The notes under the pieces are model-generated. The model was not told where the DNA came from and searched no databases. It saw nothing but the letters and a program-made list of their open reading frames with translations. Source: Iningainema tapete BLCC-T55 (GTDB lineage: Bacteria; Cyanobacteriota; Cyanobacteriia; Cyanobacteriales; Nostocaceae). Taken from it: DNA of 64,000 nucleotides. Shown piece after piece: positions 33,244-42,590 of this stretch. Positions within the stretch are counted from its first letter, which is position 1, and every line of letters starts with the position of its first letter. Made by a program: the position numbers and the translations under genes. Where the stretch lies: assembly GCF_014698965.1 (NCBI RefSeq), contig NZ_JACXAE010000118.1:186001-250000 (forward strand), read 5' to 3'.

Positions 33244-36200
33244 GTGGTATTACAAGTACAAAAAAGCACATACGAAACTAAAACCCAAGAAATCGCAAGA
33301 CAACTACTCACAGCAACACAAGAAAATCGATCATTCTTCTCATCCCTACGCGATCAAATGCGCTGGGATGATAAACTACTAGCGTGGGCAATGAGCAACC
33401 CAGGCTTGCGAGTACAGCTATTTCGCTTCATAGACACACTCCCTGCACTACACAGTAAACCAGAAATAGCTTCCCACCTACAAGAATACCTGGGTGACGA
33501 AACAGTAGAACTACCCGCCGCCCTCAAAGGAATGTTAAATTTTGCCAACCCCGACTCCATGCCAGGGCAAGTTGCGGCGACAACTGTTTCCACAGCCACA
33601 GAAACATTAGCGCATAAATATATAGCTGGTGAAAATATTAAACAAACACTCAAAACAATCGAGCGCCTACGTAAAGAAAAAATGGCGTTCACAGTAGACT
33701 TACTAGGTGAAGCTGTAATTACCGAAGCAGAAGCTCAATATTACCTAGAGCGTTATTTAGAATTAATGCAACAACTAGTGGAAGCATCCCAAAGTTGGAA
33801 GCCAGTACCATTAATTGACGAAGCAGATGGACAACCACTACCAAAAGTCCAAGTCTCTGTAAAACTAACAGCATTTTACTCCCAATTCGATCCTCTCGAT
33901 GCTCAAGGTAGTGAAGAACGAGTAGGCAATCGCATCCGCCTCCTTCTACGTCGAGCCAAAGAACTAGGTGCTGCTGTTCATTTTGACATGGAACAATACG
34001 CCTACAAAGACATAACACTCCGCATCTTGAAAAAATTATTGCTCGAAGAAGAGTTCCGTTCTCGTACCGATATTGGCATCACTATTCAAGCATATCTGCG
34101 TGACAGCGAACAAGATGCGCGAGATTTAATCGCTTGGGCGAAGCAGCGCGGTTATCCGATTACAATTCGCTTAGTCAAAGGGGCTTATTGGGATCAAGAA
34201 ACCATCAAAGCAGCACAGAAACATTGGCAACAACCAGTTTACAACGATAAAGCAGCAACGGATGCTAACTTTGAGCAGTTGACTGAGTTGTTACTGGAGA
34301 ATTATGAATATGTGTACTCGGCGATTGGTAGCCATAATGTGCGTTCTCAAGCTCATGCCATCGCCATTGCTGAAAGTTTAAATGTACCCCGCCGTTGCTT
34401 TGAGATGCAAGTCCTCTACGGTATGGGTGATAAACTAGCTTCAGCGTTGGTTGATAGAGGTTATAGAGTACGTGTGTACTGCCCCTATGGTGAACTTTTG
34501 CCTGGGATGGCTTATCTGATTCGCCGTTTGCTGGAAAATACTGCTAATAGTTCTTTCTTGCGGCAAAATTTGGAAAATCGCCCGGTTGAGGAGTTGATAG
34601 CAGCACCGATAGGAAAAGCTCTTGAGCAGGGGAGTAGGGGGGCAGAGGAGATGATAAATTTAAATTCTCCCCCACTCACAAACTCCCCCACCTCTTTCTC
34701 CGGTGCGGCTGATACAGATTATGCGGTGGAGGAAGCGACACAGAAATCGGAGCAGGCTTTTGCAGCGGTACGGCGTCAGTTGGGGAAAACTTATTTACCG
34801 TTGATTAATGGTGAGTATGTTGATTGTAAACAGTTGGTTGATTCTGTCAATCCCTCGCAATTTAATGAGGTGGTTGGTAAGGTTGGTTTGATTAGTGTTG
34901 AACAAGCTCAACAGGCGATGGAAGCAGCGAAGGCTGCTTTTCCTGGATGGCGCAAAACACCAGTAAAACAACGTGCTGATATTTTACGCCGTGCTGCTGA
35001 TTTGATGGAACAACGCCGTGCCGAACTTTCTGCTTGGATTGTGTTGGAAGTTGGCAAACCTGTGCGGGAGGCAGATGCTGAGGTTTCTGAGGCGATTGAT
35101 TTCTGTCGCTATTACGCGAATGATATGGAACGGTTAGACCAGGGTTATAATTATGACATTCCTGGTGAGACGAATCGTTATATCTACCAGCCACGCGGAA
35201 TTGCAGTGGTGATTTCTCCTTGGAATTTTCCTCTGGCGATCGCCACTGGTATGACGGTAGCAGCCTTGGTTGCTGGTAATTGTACTCTGCTTAAGCCTGC
35301 GGAAACATCTTCTGTGATTGCAGCGAAGTTGACGGAAGTTCTGGTTGAGGCTGGAATACCTAAAGGTGTATTTCAATACGTGCCTGGTAAGGGTTCCCAA
35401 GTTGGTGCTTACCTAGTGAATCATGTCGATACGCATGTTATTGCTTTTACTGGATCACAAGAGGTAGGATGTAGAATTTACGCAGAAGCAGCAGTTCTTA
35501 AACCTGGACAAAAGCACATGAAGCGCGTAATTGCGGAGATGGGGGGTAAGAATGCTATCATAGTAGACGAAAGTGCTGATTTAGACGCGGCGGTTGTCGG
35601 TGTTGTGCAATCAGCGTTTGGCTACAGTGGGCAAAAATGTTCTGCTTGTTCGCGAGTGATTGTACACAATGCTGTTTATGATATTTTTGTGCAACGTTTC
35701 GTAGAAGCAACCAAGTCTCTGAATATTGGTGCAGCAGAGTTACCAAGTACGCAAGTGGGACCGGTGATTGATGCTTCGGCACGCGATCGCATCCGCGAGT
35801 ATATTGAGAAAGGTAAGGCAGAGGCAAAAGTTGCTTTGTCTCTTGAAGCGCCGGAGGATGGGTATTTTGTTGGTGCGACGATCTTTTCGGAAGTCTCACC
35901 TGATGCTATCATTGCTCAACAGGAAATTTTTGGTCCAGTTGTGGCGGTAATTCGGGTGAATGATTTTCAGGAGGCGCTGAGGGTTGCTAACTGCACTAAT
36001 TACGCTTTGACTGGTGGGCTTTATTCTCGCACTCCTTCGCACATCCAACAGGCGCAGGAGGAGTTTGAAGTCGGGAATGTGTATATTAACCGTAATATTA
36101 CGGGTGCGATTGTGGCTCGACAACCTTTTGGTGGGTTTAAGCTTTCTGGTGTTGGTTCTAAGGCGGGTGGTCCTGATTATCTGCTACAATTTCTCGAACC

Positions 36201-36261
36201 GCGCACGGTGACGGAGAATATTCAGCGCCAAGGTTTTGCTCCTATTGAGGGGGCGGATTAG
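33244..36261 (+). CDS. putA: Bifunctional proline dehydrogenase / glutamate semialdehyde dehydrogenase (PutA-type)
   Basis: This protein of about 1005 residues oxidises proline to glutamate in two steps. The FAD proline-dehydrogenase domain spans about 60-440 (VSVKLTAFYSQFDP, RLVKGAYWDQE, GSHNVRSQ, CPYGELLPGMAYLIRRLLEN). The NAD aldehyde-dehydrogenase domain spans about 500-1000 (VISPWNFPLAIATGMTVAALVAGNC, the FTGSQEVG loop, catalytic Cys in SGQKCSACSRVIV, and EIFGPVVAVI). GTG at 33244 is favoured by AGGAG at 33229-33233 ten bases upstream; a TTG at 33235 is too close. There is no N-terminal DNA-binding domain, so it is not a trifunctional repressor. The linker near 460-485 is coded by a low-complexity repeat. 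Confidence 0.95.
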   Translation: MVLQVQKSTYETKTQEIARQLLTATQENRSFFSSLRDQMRWDDKLLAWAMSNPGLRVQLFRFIDTLPALHSKPEIASHLQEYLGDETVELPAALKGMLNFANPDSMPGQVAATTVSTATETLAHKYIAGENIKQTLKTIERLRKEKMAFTVDLLGEAVITEAEAQYYLERYLELMQQLVEASQSWKPVPLIDEADGQPLPKVQVSVKLTAFYSQFDPLDAQGSEERVGNRIRLLLRRAKELGAAVHFDMEQYAYKDITLRILKKLLLEEEFRSRTDIGITIQAYLRDSEQDARDLIAWAKQRGYPITIRLVKGAYWDQETIKAAQKHWQQPVYNDKAATDANFEQLTELLLENYEYVYSAIGSHNVRSQAHAIAIAESLNVPRRCFEMQVLYGMGDKLASALVDRGYRVRVYCPYGELLPGMAYLIRRLLENTANSSFLRQNLENRPVEELIAAPIGKALEQGSRGAEEMINLNSPPLTNSPTSFSGAADTDYAVEEATQKSEQAFAAVRRQLGKTYLPLINGEYVDCKQLVDSVNPSQFNEVVGKVGLISVEQAQQAMEAAKAAFPGWRKTPVKQRADILRRAADLMEQRRAELSAWIVLEVGKPVREADAEVSEAIDFCRYYANDMERLDQGYNYDIPGETNRYIYQPRGIAVVISPWNFPLAIATGMTVAALVAGNCTLLKPAETSSVIAAKLTEVLVEAGIPKGVFQYVPGKGSQVGAYLVNHVDTHVIAFTGSQEVGCRIYAEAAVLKPGQKHMKRVIAEMGGKNAIIVDESADLDAAVVGVVQSAFGYSGQKCSACSRVIVHNAVYDIFVQRFVEATKSLNIGAAELPSTQVGPVIDASARDRIREYIEKGKAEAKVALSLEAPEDGYFVGATIFSEVSPDAIIAQQEIFGPVVAVIRVNDFQEALRVANCTNYALTGGLYSRTPSHIQQAQEEFEVGNVYINRNITGAIVARQPFGGFKLSGVGSKAGGPDYLLQFLEPRTVTENIQRQGFAPIEGAD
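34624..34700. repeat. Low-complexity repeat block in the putA linker
   Basis: GAGCAGGGGAGTAGGGGGGC and the later TCCCCCACTCACAAACTCCC resemble the G-rich/C-rich intergenic repeats of filamentous cyanobacteria. Here the block is read in frame and codes for a Gly/Ser/Pro-rich linker between the two PutA catalytic domains. Confidence 0.75.
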
Positions 36262-36269
36262 GGGCGTTA

Positions 36270-36357
36270 CTCGTTCCCAGGCTCCGCCTGGGAATGCTAT
36301 TCTTGAGGCTCCGCCTCTTTATATGAACCGCCAAGACGCCAAGAGCGCCAAGAGAGA
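36270..36357. repeat. Tandem hairpin repeats between putA and GNAT gene
   Basis: Two palindromes (TTCCCAGGC-TCC-GCCTGGGAA and GAGGC-TCC-GCCTC) are followed by GAACCGCCAAGACGCCAAGA, an element whose reverse complement recurs at about 33105-33135. Related elements lie at 51450-51590. They are dispersed intergenic repeats; the first hairpin may terminate putA. Confidence 0.75.
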
Positions 36358-36362
36358 ATTTG

Positions 36363-36803
36363 ATGAGTAATGTAGTTGTTAAGTTAGTTGATTTGCCTCT
36401 TGAATGGATGGCGATTCAAGCAATCAGAAAGATTGTTTTTCAGGATGAGCAAGGGGTGAGTTGGGATCTCGATTTTGATGGTTTTGATGAGGTTTGCGAT
36501 CAATTGATTGCTAGTTTAGATTATAAATGGGTGGGTACTGCTAGGATTAGATATTTGGATGATGAAAGTGCGAAGATAGAACGTTTGGCTGTTTTGCCTT
36601 TGGCTAGAGGGCAAGGTGTTGGTAGGAAAATTATGGCAAAGGCAATGGAAGTTGCTGCGCTTAGGAATGTTGCTAAGGTTGTGATTCATGCTCAAGAGTA
36701 TGTGAAGGGTTTGTATGAACAGTTGGGTTTTGAAGAAGTGGGTGAAATATTTGAAGAAGCGGGGATAGATCATGTCAAGATGATCAAAGTTCTTAAAACT
36801 TAG
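36363..36803 (+). CDS. GNAT family N-acetyltransferase
   Basis: This 146-residue protein is a single GNAT domain. It begins with an ElaA-like pattern (AIQAIRKIVFQDEQGVSWDLDFDG) and carries the acetyl-CoA loop LPLARGQGVGRKIM at about residues 78-91 and the C-terminal motif YEQLGFEEVGEIFEEAGIDH. It should transfer an acetyl group from acetyl-CoA to an amine of an unknown substrate. ATG at 36363 is used with AGAGAG upstream; a TTG one codon earlier is less likely. Its stop overlaps the convergent oxidase gene by four bases. Confidence 0.88.
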   Translation: MSNVVVKLVDLPLEWMAIQAIRKIVFQDEQGVSWDLDFDGFDEVCDQLIASLDYKWVGTARIRYLDDESAKIERLAVLPLARGQGVGRKIMAKAMEVAALRNVAKVVIHAQEYVKGLYEQLGFEEVGEIFEEAGIDHVKMIKVLKT

Positions 36804-37894
36804 GCTCTGCGCAACAATGTTAAGTCAATATCTTGTAGTTTTGTGCAGCCACTTAAAGCCATTGCCACATCTAACTCTTGTTTTAGTAGGGAAATTACAT
36901 GAGCTACTCCTGCTTTTCCATCTACTGCTAATCCCCATAATATAGGTCTTCCTATCAGTACAGCCTTTGCTCCTAGTGCTAAGGCTTTGAGAATATCAAC
37001 GCCGCGACGAATACCCCCGTCTAAAAGTACTTCTGTACCTTCTACTGCTTCTACTATTTCGCTCAAAGCATCGAGGGATGCGATCGCACTATCTAATTGT
37101 CGCCCTCCATGATTGGAAACGACAATTGCTTTGGCTCCGTACTCTACTGCTCGAACTGCGTCGTCATCCCGTAGAATTCCTTTGAGTACCAATGGTAGTG
37201 GACTTAAAGATTGTAACCATTCTAAATCCCGCCAAGTTACTGCTGGATCTAGCTGTTGGGCGAAGTAGGTGAATAAGCCTGATTCTCCTTGTTGATAAGG
37301 AATATTCAGTTCTGACATGGTTGTCAGGTTAGCCAGTTGCATCCCTGGTGGCAAAGCAAACTCGTTACGCTTATCTCGCTCTCGCCTTCCTAAAACAGGA
37401 GCATCCACAGTTACGCACAGTGCTTTGTATCCTGCCGCATATGCTCTTTCAACTAAGGCACGAGTTAATCCCCGATCTTTGTGAATATACAATTGAAACC
37501 ATTGCAGAGCATTAGAGTTGTGACACGCTGCTACTTCTTCAATACTCTTGGTAGATAAAGTACTTAATACCATCCCTACACCCTTTGCTGCCGCACAAGA
37601 AGCTGTGGCAACTTCTCCGTCAGGGTGAGCAAGGCATTGAAAAGCCATTGGTGCAATTAGCAGTGGTAGTTGGAGCGGTTGTCCTAAAACGGAGGTAGTC
37701 AGGTTGCGTTCACTTACATCCACTAACATTCTCGGTCGAAGTTTGTACCTTTCAAACGCAGCTCGATTGTCTCGCAACGTCACCTCGTCCCAAGCGCCAC
37801 TAATGTAGTAGTCCAAAGCCATTTGGGATAGTTGTTTTTGTGCTAAGTTTTCGTACTCGAATAAATTGATAGGTGGGTGACTATTATTACTCAT
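36800..37894 (-). CDS. FMN-dependent alpha-hydroxy-acid oxidase (lactate/glycolate oxidase type)
   Basis: This protein of about 364 residues is a TIM-barrel FMN enzyme of the glycolate/L-lactate oxidase family. Family motifs are YYISGAWDEVTLRDNRAAF, LPLLIAPMAFQCLAHPDGE, and the active-site SNHGGRQLD with its catalytic His and Arg (about 254-262). DGGIRRGVDILKALALGAKAV and IGRPILWG bind FMN phosphate. In N2-fixing cyanobacteria the homologue acts mainly as L-lactate oxidase, which is plausible here. ATG at 37894 is chosen; the frame extends seven codons to a TTG. It is convergent with the GNAT gene, sharing four bases. Confidence 0.92.
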   Translation of the reverse strand: MSNNSHPPINLFEYENLAQKQLSQMALDYYISGAWDEVTLRDNRAAFERYKLRPRMLVDVSERNLTTSVLGQPLQLPLLIAPMAFQCLAHPDGEVATASCAAAKGVGMVLSTLSTKSIEEVAACHNSNALQWFQLYIHKDRGLTRALVERAYAAGYKALCVTVDAPVLGRRERDKRNEFALPPGMQLANLTTMSELNIPYQQGESGLFTYFAQQLDPAVTWRDLEWLQSLSPLPLVLKGILRDDDAVRAVEYGAKAIVVSNHGGRQLDSAIASLDALSEIVEAVEGTEVLLDGGIRRGVDILKALALGAKAVLIGRPILWGLAVDGKAGVAHVISLLKQELDVAMALSGCTKLQDIDLTLLRRA

Positions 37895-38126
37895 ACTAAC
37901 TGCTTTATTTGACAACTCTCATTGTTTTTTATCCACCAAGTTCATCATAGACTGCAACGTAGCCGCGCTCGCGCTTACACGCAACTCCAAAGTAAGAATT
38001 GAGCCAAGAATGAATTAGGTTAACTTTTTTAAATTTAAGCGCAACAGCAGTAACCAACTGTGTAATAGTATAGGAAAAATCTAGTTTTAGTTTGCTCGAA
38101 GTTAATTGCAATGCAATTTTATAAAT

Positions 38127-38924
38127 ATGGATATTAAAGAGCTAAAATTTAACTGGAATAAATTTGGTAAGAACGATCCTATCTAGGCTATTTTTACTGA
38201 CCCTAACAAAAAAGGAAATAAATGGGAAATTGAACAATTTTTTGAAACTGGTAGGATAGAAATAGAGCTAATTATTAATTCTTGCCATGAATCAGGGATA
38301 AAAATATCCAGGAAAACAGCACTAGACTTTGGCTGTGGAGTAGGCAGATTGAGCCAAGCTATGGTTCAGTACTTTGAAACGGTGCATGGAGTTGATATCT
38401 CTCCATCTATGCTAAAATTAGCAGATAAATATAATCAGCATGGTTCTAAATGCAAATACCATTTAAATGATCAAGACAATTTAAAATTGTTTCCTGATAA
38501 TTACTTTGATTTCATTTATTCTAAAATAACTTTACAACACATGGAGCCTCAATATTCTCGAAGATACATACGTGAATTTCTCAGAATTTTAGCTCCTCAA
38601 GGTCTACTAATATTTCAAATACCGAGCCAATCGACTTTAGAACCTGCTCCGCATAATAAAATTTAAAAAAAAGAGAACTATCTGGAAAAAAGTCGCAAGC
38701 TAATTAAACAAATTATTCCTCTCATATTAATAGATTTGTATCGAAGAGTAAGATATGGTCAAAATGTATCATATCAAGGCTTAATGGAAATGTATGGTAT
38801 CAGTAAGGATGAAGTAATTAGCTTAGTTCAAGAGGTTAAAGAAGTAAAAATTTTAGATATAAAACTAGACAAAAGTGCTGGTGAAGAATGGAATAGTTTC
38901 CAATATTGGGTGACCAAAGTCTAG
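38127..38924 (+). pseudogene. Class I SAM methyltransferase with two in-frame stops
   Basis: One frame runs from ATG 38127 to 38924 (about 265 codons) interrupted only by TAG at 38184-38186 and TAA at 38664-38666. It encodes a methyltransferase: the SAM-binding motif I is ALDFGCGVGRLSQAM, motif II HGVDISPSMLKLADKY, then NYFDFIYSKITLQHM and LRILAPQGLLIFQIPS. A likely reading of the first stop is a TGG-to-TAG change (context DPI-stop-AIFTDP). No frameshift has accumulated, so inactivation is recent. The substrate cannot be told. The middle piece (38349-38666) could be translated from its own ATG but lacks part of the fold. Confidence 0.8.
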
Positions 38925-39000
38925 TTTACTGAAATTGGCATTATCATAGTGAAGATAAATTGCCACTATTGGAATCTGAAATAGGGTGTTGTGGGGAGAG

Positions 39001-39342
39001 CTAACTTGCTATTTCCAACACAGCAGCAATACCAAAATGATCCGAGGGATACAAGGTAGAGCTTGATGGTGCGGGTTGATTGAGAATAATTTGGCAATCA
39101 CGCACTTGTATGTGTTGGTTGACAAATATGTGAACACCTAATTTTACTTGACGAGGTACTAGATGCACGTAAGGCATACCAAGCAGCTGTGCAAGCTCAT
39201 GAGCTGTATTTTCTGGCAGTTTCACTTCTTGCAAAGCGATCAAGTCAGCTTGCTCTGTTGCTAATCCATCGACTAACAAAGTCCGTCGCTGCTCCCAGTC
39301 TTGCAAGTCATATAGGATGTTGATTGTGACGACTTTAACCAT
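39001..39342 (-). pseudogene. Endonuclease/exonuclease/phosphatase family protein with internal deletion
   Basis: The 113-codon frame has both ends of an EEP-superfamily (DNase I/exonuclease III-like) protein but not the middle. Residues 1-65 give VKVVTINILYDLQDWEQRR and IALQEVKLPE with the metal-binding Glu39. Residues 70-113 give a strand, FVNQHIQV, and the terminal SDHFGIAAVLEI with the catalytic His. Normal members have 230-300 residues, so about 130-180 are missing around residue 65-70. The join keeps the frame, leaving a small ORF that can hardly fold as an active enzyme. Confidence 0.7.
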
Positions 39343-39393
39343 GTTGTGGTTGTGTGTTTATCGGCGCTTTAAACCCCAGATACACATTTTCCT

Positions 39394-39510
39394 CTAATTT
39401 GGAGAGGAATGAGAATCTTTTGCGTGCGTGTCTTTTTCGTTATCTTTTGGAGATCGGAACCACGCTACAAAATAGGCGGTGAGTAAAACTAAAATTAAGG
39501 TAACTTCCAT
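39394..39510 (-). CDS. Small single-span membrane protein (38 aa)
   Basis: This short frame encodes 38 residues starting MEVTLILVLLTAYFVAWFRS, with a membrane segment at about residues 3-18, followed by a charged tail (SPKDNEKDTHAKDSHSS). A perfect AGGAGG (complement of 39519-39524) lies eight bases before the ATG, strongly supporting translation. The layout is like small subunits of photosynthetic or respiratory complexes or small regulatory membrane proteins, but it does not match PetG, PetL, PetM, PetN or small Psb proteins that I can recall. It is divergent from the MFS gene downstream of it. Confidence 0.6.
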   Translation of the reverse strand: MEVTLILVLLTAYFVAWFRSPKDNEKDTHAKDSHSSPN

Positions 39511-39670
39511 AAATGCTACCTCCTTTGAGGTGATGTTAATTAATACTTCACCCTCACTAATTGGAATTCCAGATTGAGGCTAGATTATTTTGGAATCTTT
39601 CGGAGCGAATCCTCACCATCACCTCGTGTAGCATATCAAGTATATCATTACTTCCAACCCTAATAACTAC

Positions 39671-40927
39671 GTGGAAAATCAAAGTATTGTCAATGCTCGA
39701 CCCTTTTTGCTCCAACCATCCAGTTATCAAGTTTGGGTGCAGGCGCTGGCGCGATCGCTATATATAGCCGGACATGGAACTATGCATTTCTTTATGCCGC
39801 TGATTTTTGTCAATCAATTGGGCATGTCGGCAACGGTGGTTGGCTTATCCATGAGCTGTGGAGCGCTGGCTGGGGTTGTCGGGCATTTTTTGGGCGGCTA
39901 CTTGACAGATTCGCCAAAATATGGCCGCAAACAAACACTTTTATTGTCAGCGCTGCTGTCAATTTTAGCAGTGTTCATGTTAGCAATAATTCCAATACCG
40001 ACACTAACTGTAGCAAATTTATTTCTGGGATTGAGTTCTGGATGTTATTGGACTGCGGCAGATGCTTCGGTTATCGATGTCACGCCGACTGAACAACGCT
40101 CCAAAGCGTTTGCTGTTTTGGTATTGTCAGATAGTCTAGGCAGTGGGCTGGGGATTTGGGGAGGCGGAATACTACTTTCAATGGGAGTGCTTTTTCAAAC
40201 GCTATTTCTGATTAATGGGCTAATTCTTGTAGTGTTTTTGATATTAATTCAATTTGCAATTACGGAAACACGTCATGAGGTAACTGAAACAGACACATTG
40301 CCAGGATTTGTTTTAGCATTGAAAGATAGAGCGCTGCAATTGTTTATGTCCATCAATGTCCTCTTTACGACTTACATTGCTTTGAATAATAGTACGCTGC
40401 CCTTGTATTTCACAAACTTTATTTCCACTACTATGCAAGCAACGACAACAAGTAGAGATTCAGTTAGTATTGCTAACTTGTTTACTCTATTTTACGTCGG
40501 TATTGGCGCATTTTTACAGTTACCGCTAGTACAAATATTTAATTCATTTTTAAAGGTTCACGTTCTGATGATTTCAATGTTATTATGGTGTGGTGGATTC
40601 ATTTTAGTTTGGGCAACTCATTTAATATTACCACCGGAGATAGGAATAATCGCAGCGTTTATTATATTGTCGATCGCCAGTGCCATTTATAAAGCATTTG
40701 CACCAACTGTTGTCGCCGAGTTAGCACCAGAATCGTTACGAGGTATTTATCTAGCTATCAGCTATCAATGTTGGTCAATTGGTTATTTTATTGGTCCACT
40801 TTTAGGTGGTTGGGCAATGGATCAATCAAGTGCGCTCGCCCACTCCTTGTGGATTGCAACTGCTGTCAGCACTCTTTTCGGTATAGTCATGCTGTATTAT
40901 TTAACTAAGGTATCGGAGCAATATTGA
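39671..40927 (+). CDS. MFS transporter
   Basis: This 418-residue inner-membrane protein has about twelve helices in two halves. The MFS loop between helices 2 and 3 is GGYLTDSPKYGRKQTLLL at about residues 74-91, and a family signature LGLSSGCYWTAADASVIDVTP lies in helix 4. The second half has PLYFTNFIS, and SLRGIYLAISYQCWSIGYFIGPLLGG near the end, a drug/sugar-efflux-like pattern. The start is GTG 39671. The substrate is unknown. Its 3' end overlaps the convergent kinase gene by 27 bases. Confidence 0.85.
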   Translation: MENQSIVNARPFLLQPSSYQVWVQALARSLYIAGHGTMHFFMPLIFVNQLGMSATVVGLSMSCGALAGVVGHFLGGYLTDSPKYGRKQTLLLSALLSILAVFMLAIIPIPTLTVANLFLGLSSGCYWTAADASVIDVTPTEQRSKAFAVLVLSDSLGSGLGIWGGGILLSMGVLFQTLFLINGLILVVFLILIQFAITETRHEVTETDTLPGFVLALKDRALQLFMSINVLFTTYIALNNSTLPLYFTNFISTTMQATTTSRDSVSIANLFTLFYVGIGAFLQLPLVQIFNSFLKVHVLMISMLLWCGGFILVWATHLILPPEIGIIAAFIILSIASAIYKAFAPTVVAELAPESLRGIYLAISYQCWSIGYFIGPLLGGWAMDQSSALAHSLWIATAVSTLFGIVMLYYLTKVSEQY

Positions 40928-42586
40928 TTCTAATTGGACTATGCCAATTGGTTTAGTAACATAGTCGTTAGCACCTGCTTGATTAATATTATTTTTAATA
41001 CTTCCTACTGATAAAATCATTACTATTGGTAAATCTTGTAAATCCTGCTGTCGTCGCACATTTGTGAGTAAATCCCCATCTTGTCCTAATAATTCCTCAT
41101 CTAACAAAATTAAATCTGGCTGCATGCTTCTTATCCTCTCTAAAAAGCTATTTATTTCACATCTCCACTCAACTTCGTAACCAATTGCTTTTAAGTAATC
41201 TTGCAATAGTGTTGCTGTATGTTCTTCTTGTTCCACAAGTAAAATGCGTTTAGCACAATACAAAGGCTGAGTTTCTGAGCTAATATCCTGGGTAGAGGAA
41301 ATGTTTTGTTCCTTCTCCCCCACTCCCTTTCTCCCCCACTCCCTTACTTCTTTTTGTACTTGATTAGGTAAAAACAAACTAAAGCGACTACCTTCTCCTA
41401 AAGTCGATTCAACTGTTAAGTCTCCACCATGCAATCGCGCTAACTTGCGCGTCAAAGCTAAACCTAAGCCAGTACCTTCGTACTGACGATTTAACTGACT
41501 ATCAAGCTGTTTAAATGGTTCAAATAAAAATTGAAGTTGATTCGGTTCAATACCAATGCCTGTATCCGATACTGTAAATGTGATGCCTTGAGGTACTTTT
41601 TCCACGACTAGCGACACTTTACCAGTTGGAGTAAATTTGATCGCATTGGTAAGCAGATTCAGTAGCATTTGTTTGATTCGTCGGTCATCGGCTATGCAAG
41701 TATCTACTTCCGGATCAATTTCTGCGATCAGTTGCAATCCTTTGTCCATAGCACGATCGTGCACTGTCGATATCACATAATCGCACAATTGTTGCACTGA
41801 TATTGGTAATCTTAATAATTCTTCTTTACCTGCCTCTACTTTAGATAGGTCAAGGATATCATTGATTAGTGCTAGTAGATGTTCTCCACTACTATATATA
41901 CAATTAATATATTCTTTCTGCTTCTGATTCAAAGAGCCAACCAGTTCTTGTTGCAGCAACTGAGATAGCCCCATAATTGCGTTAAGAGGCGTTCTGAGTT
42001 CGTGACTCATCGTTGCTAAAAATTCACTTTTTGCTCGACTACCAGCTTCTGCTGCTTCTTTACTTTCACGTAACTTCAACTCTGTCTGCTTGCGTTCAGT
42101 AATATCCTCAACCATCGCGAGGAAAAACTCTGGTTTACCATTTGTGCTAGGAATGAAAGACACGCTTAAGTATGTCCAAACTAACCGACCATCTTTATGC
42201 AAAAAACGCCTTTCTAATTCTAGGCGATCGCTACATCCCGAAACCAATTGTTTGTACAGTTCTCTATCTTCAAGTTGTTTGTCAACAAAATCTGTGAAGC
42301 GTTTACCGCATAGTTCTTCTTTACTATACCCCAGTATTCGACATAGCGCTGGGTTACTATCTACTATCCGTGCTTTCATATCTACCAGCCCAATTCCGAG
42401 CGAGGAACGCTCAAAAATTGCGCGAAACCGTGCTTCACTGCGTTGTAGAGCCAATTGTGCGGCGTTTCGTTCATTTGCTTCCAATGCTAGTGTAACAAAA
42501 TCTGAGATAGAACCAGCAAAGTTTTCTTCTTCCAACGTCCACCGGCGTATATTACCTATGTGTTCATGACACACCACCCCCACCAA
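40901..42586 (-). pseudogene. Truncated hybrid sensor kinase (GAF remnant-PAS-HisKA-HATPase-REC)
   Basis: The 561-codon frame begins inside a GAF domain (GVVCHEHIGNIRRWTLEEE) with only a TTG available, so its true N-terminus is lost. Then follow a PAS domain (about 44-165, ending FLAMVEDITERKQ), HisKA with the phospho-acceptor His195 in ATMSHELRTPLNAIM, HATPase_c (LTNAIKFTP, DTGIGI, EGTGLGLALTRKLARLHGG), and a C-terminal receiver (LILLDEELLG, TKPIG). The catalytic parts are intact, so a shortened kinase might still be made. In a normal protein the GAF and further sensory domains would come first; a remnant of an upstream PAS lies next to it in another frame. Confidence 0.75.
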
Positions 42587-42590
42587 TCTA

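Noticed and set aside
33354-36211. Long antisense frames within putA
   Set aside because: Shadows of a strongly coding plus-strand gene with clear enzyme motifs.
37929-38111. 60-codon open frame on the minus strand before the methyltransferase pseudogene
   Set aside because: AT-rich chance frame without start signal; part contains repeat-like GCGCTCGCGCTTAC sequence.
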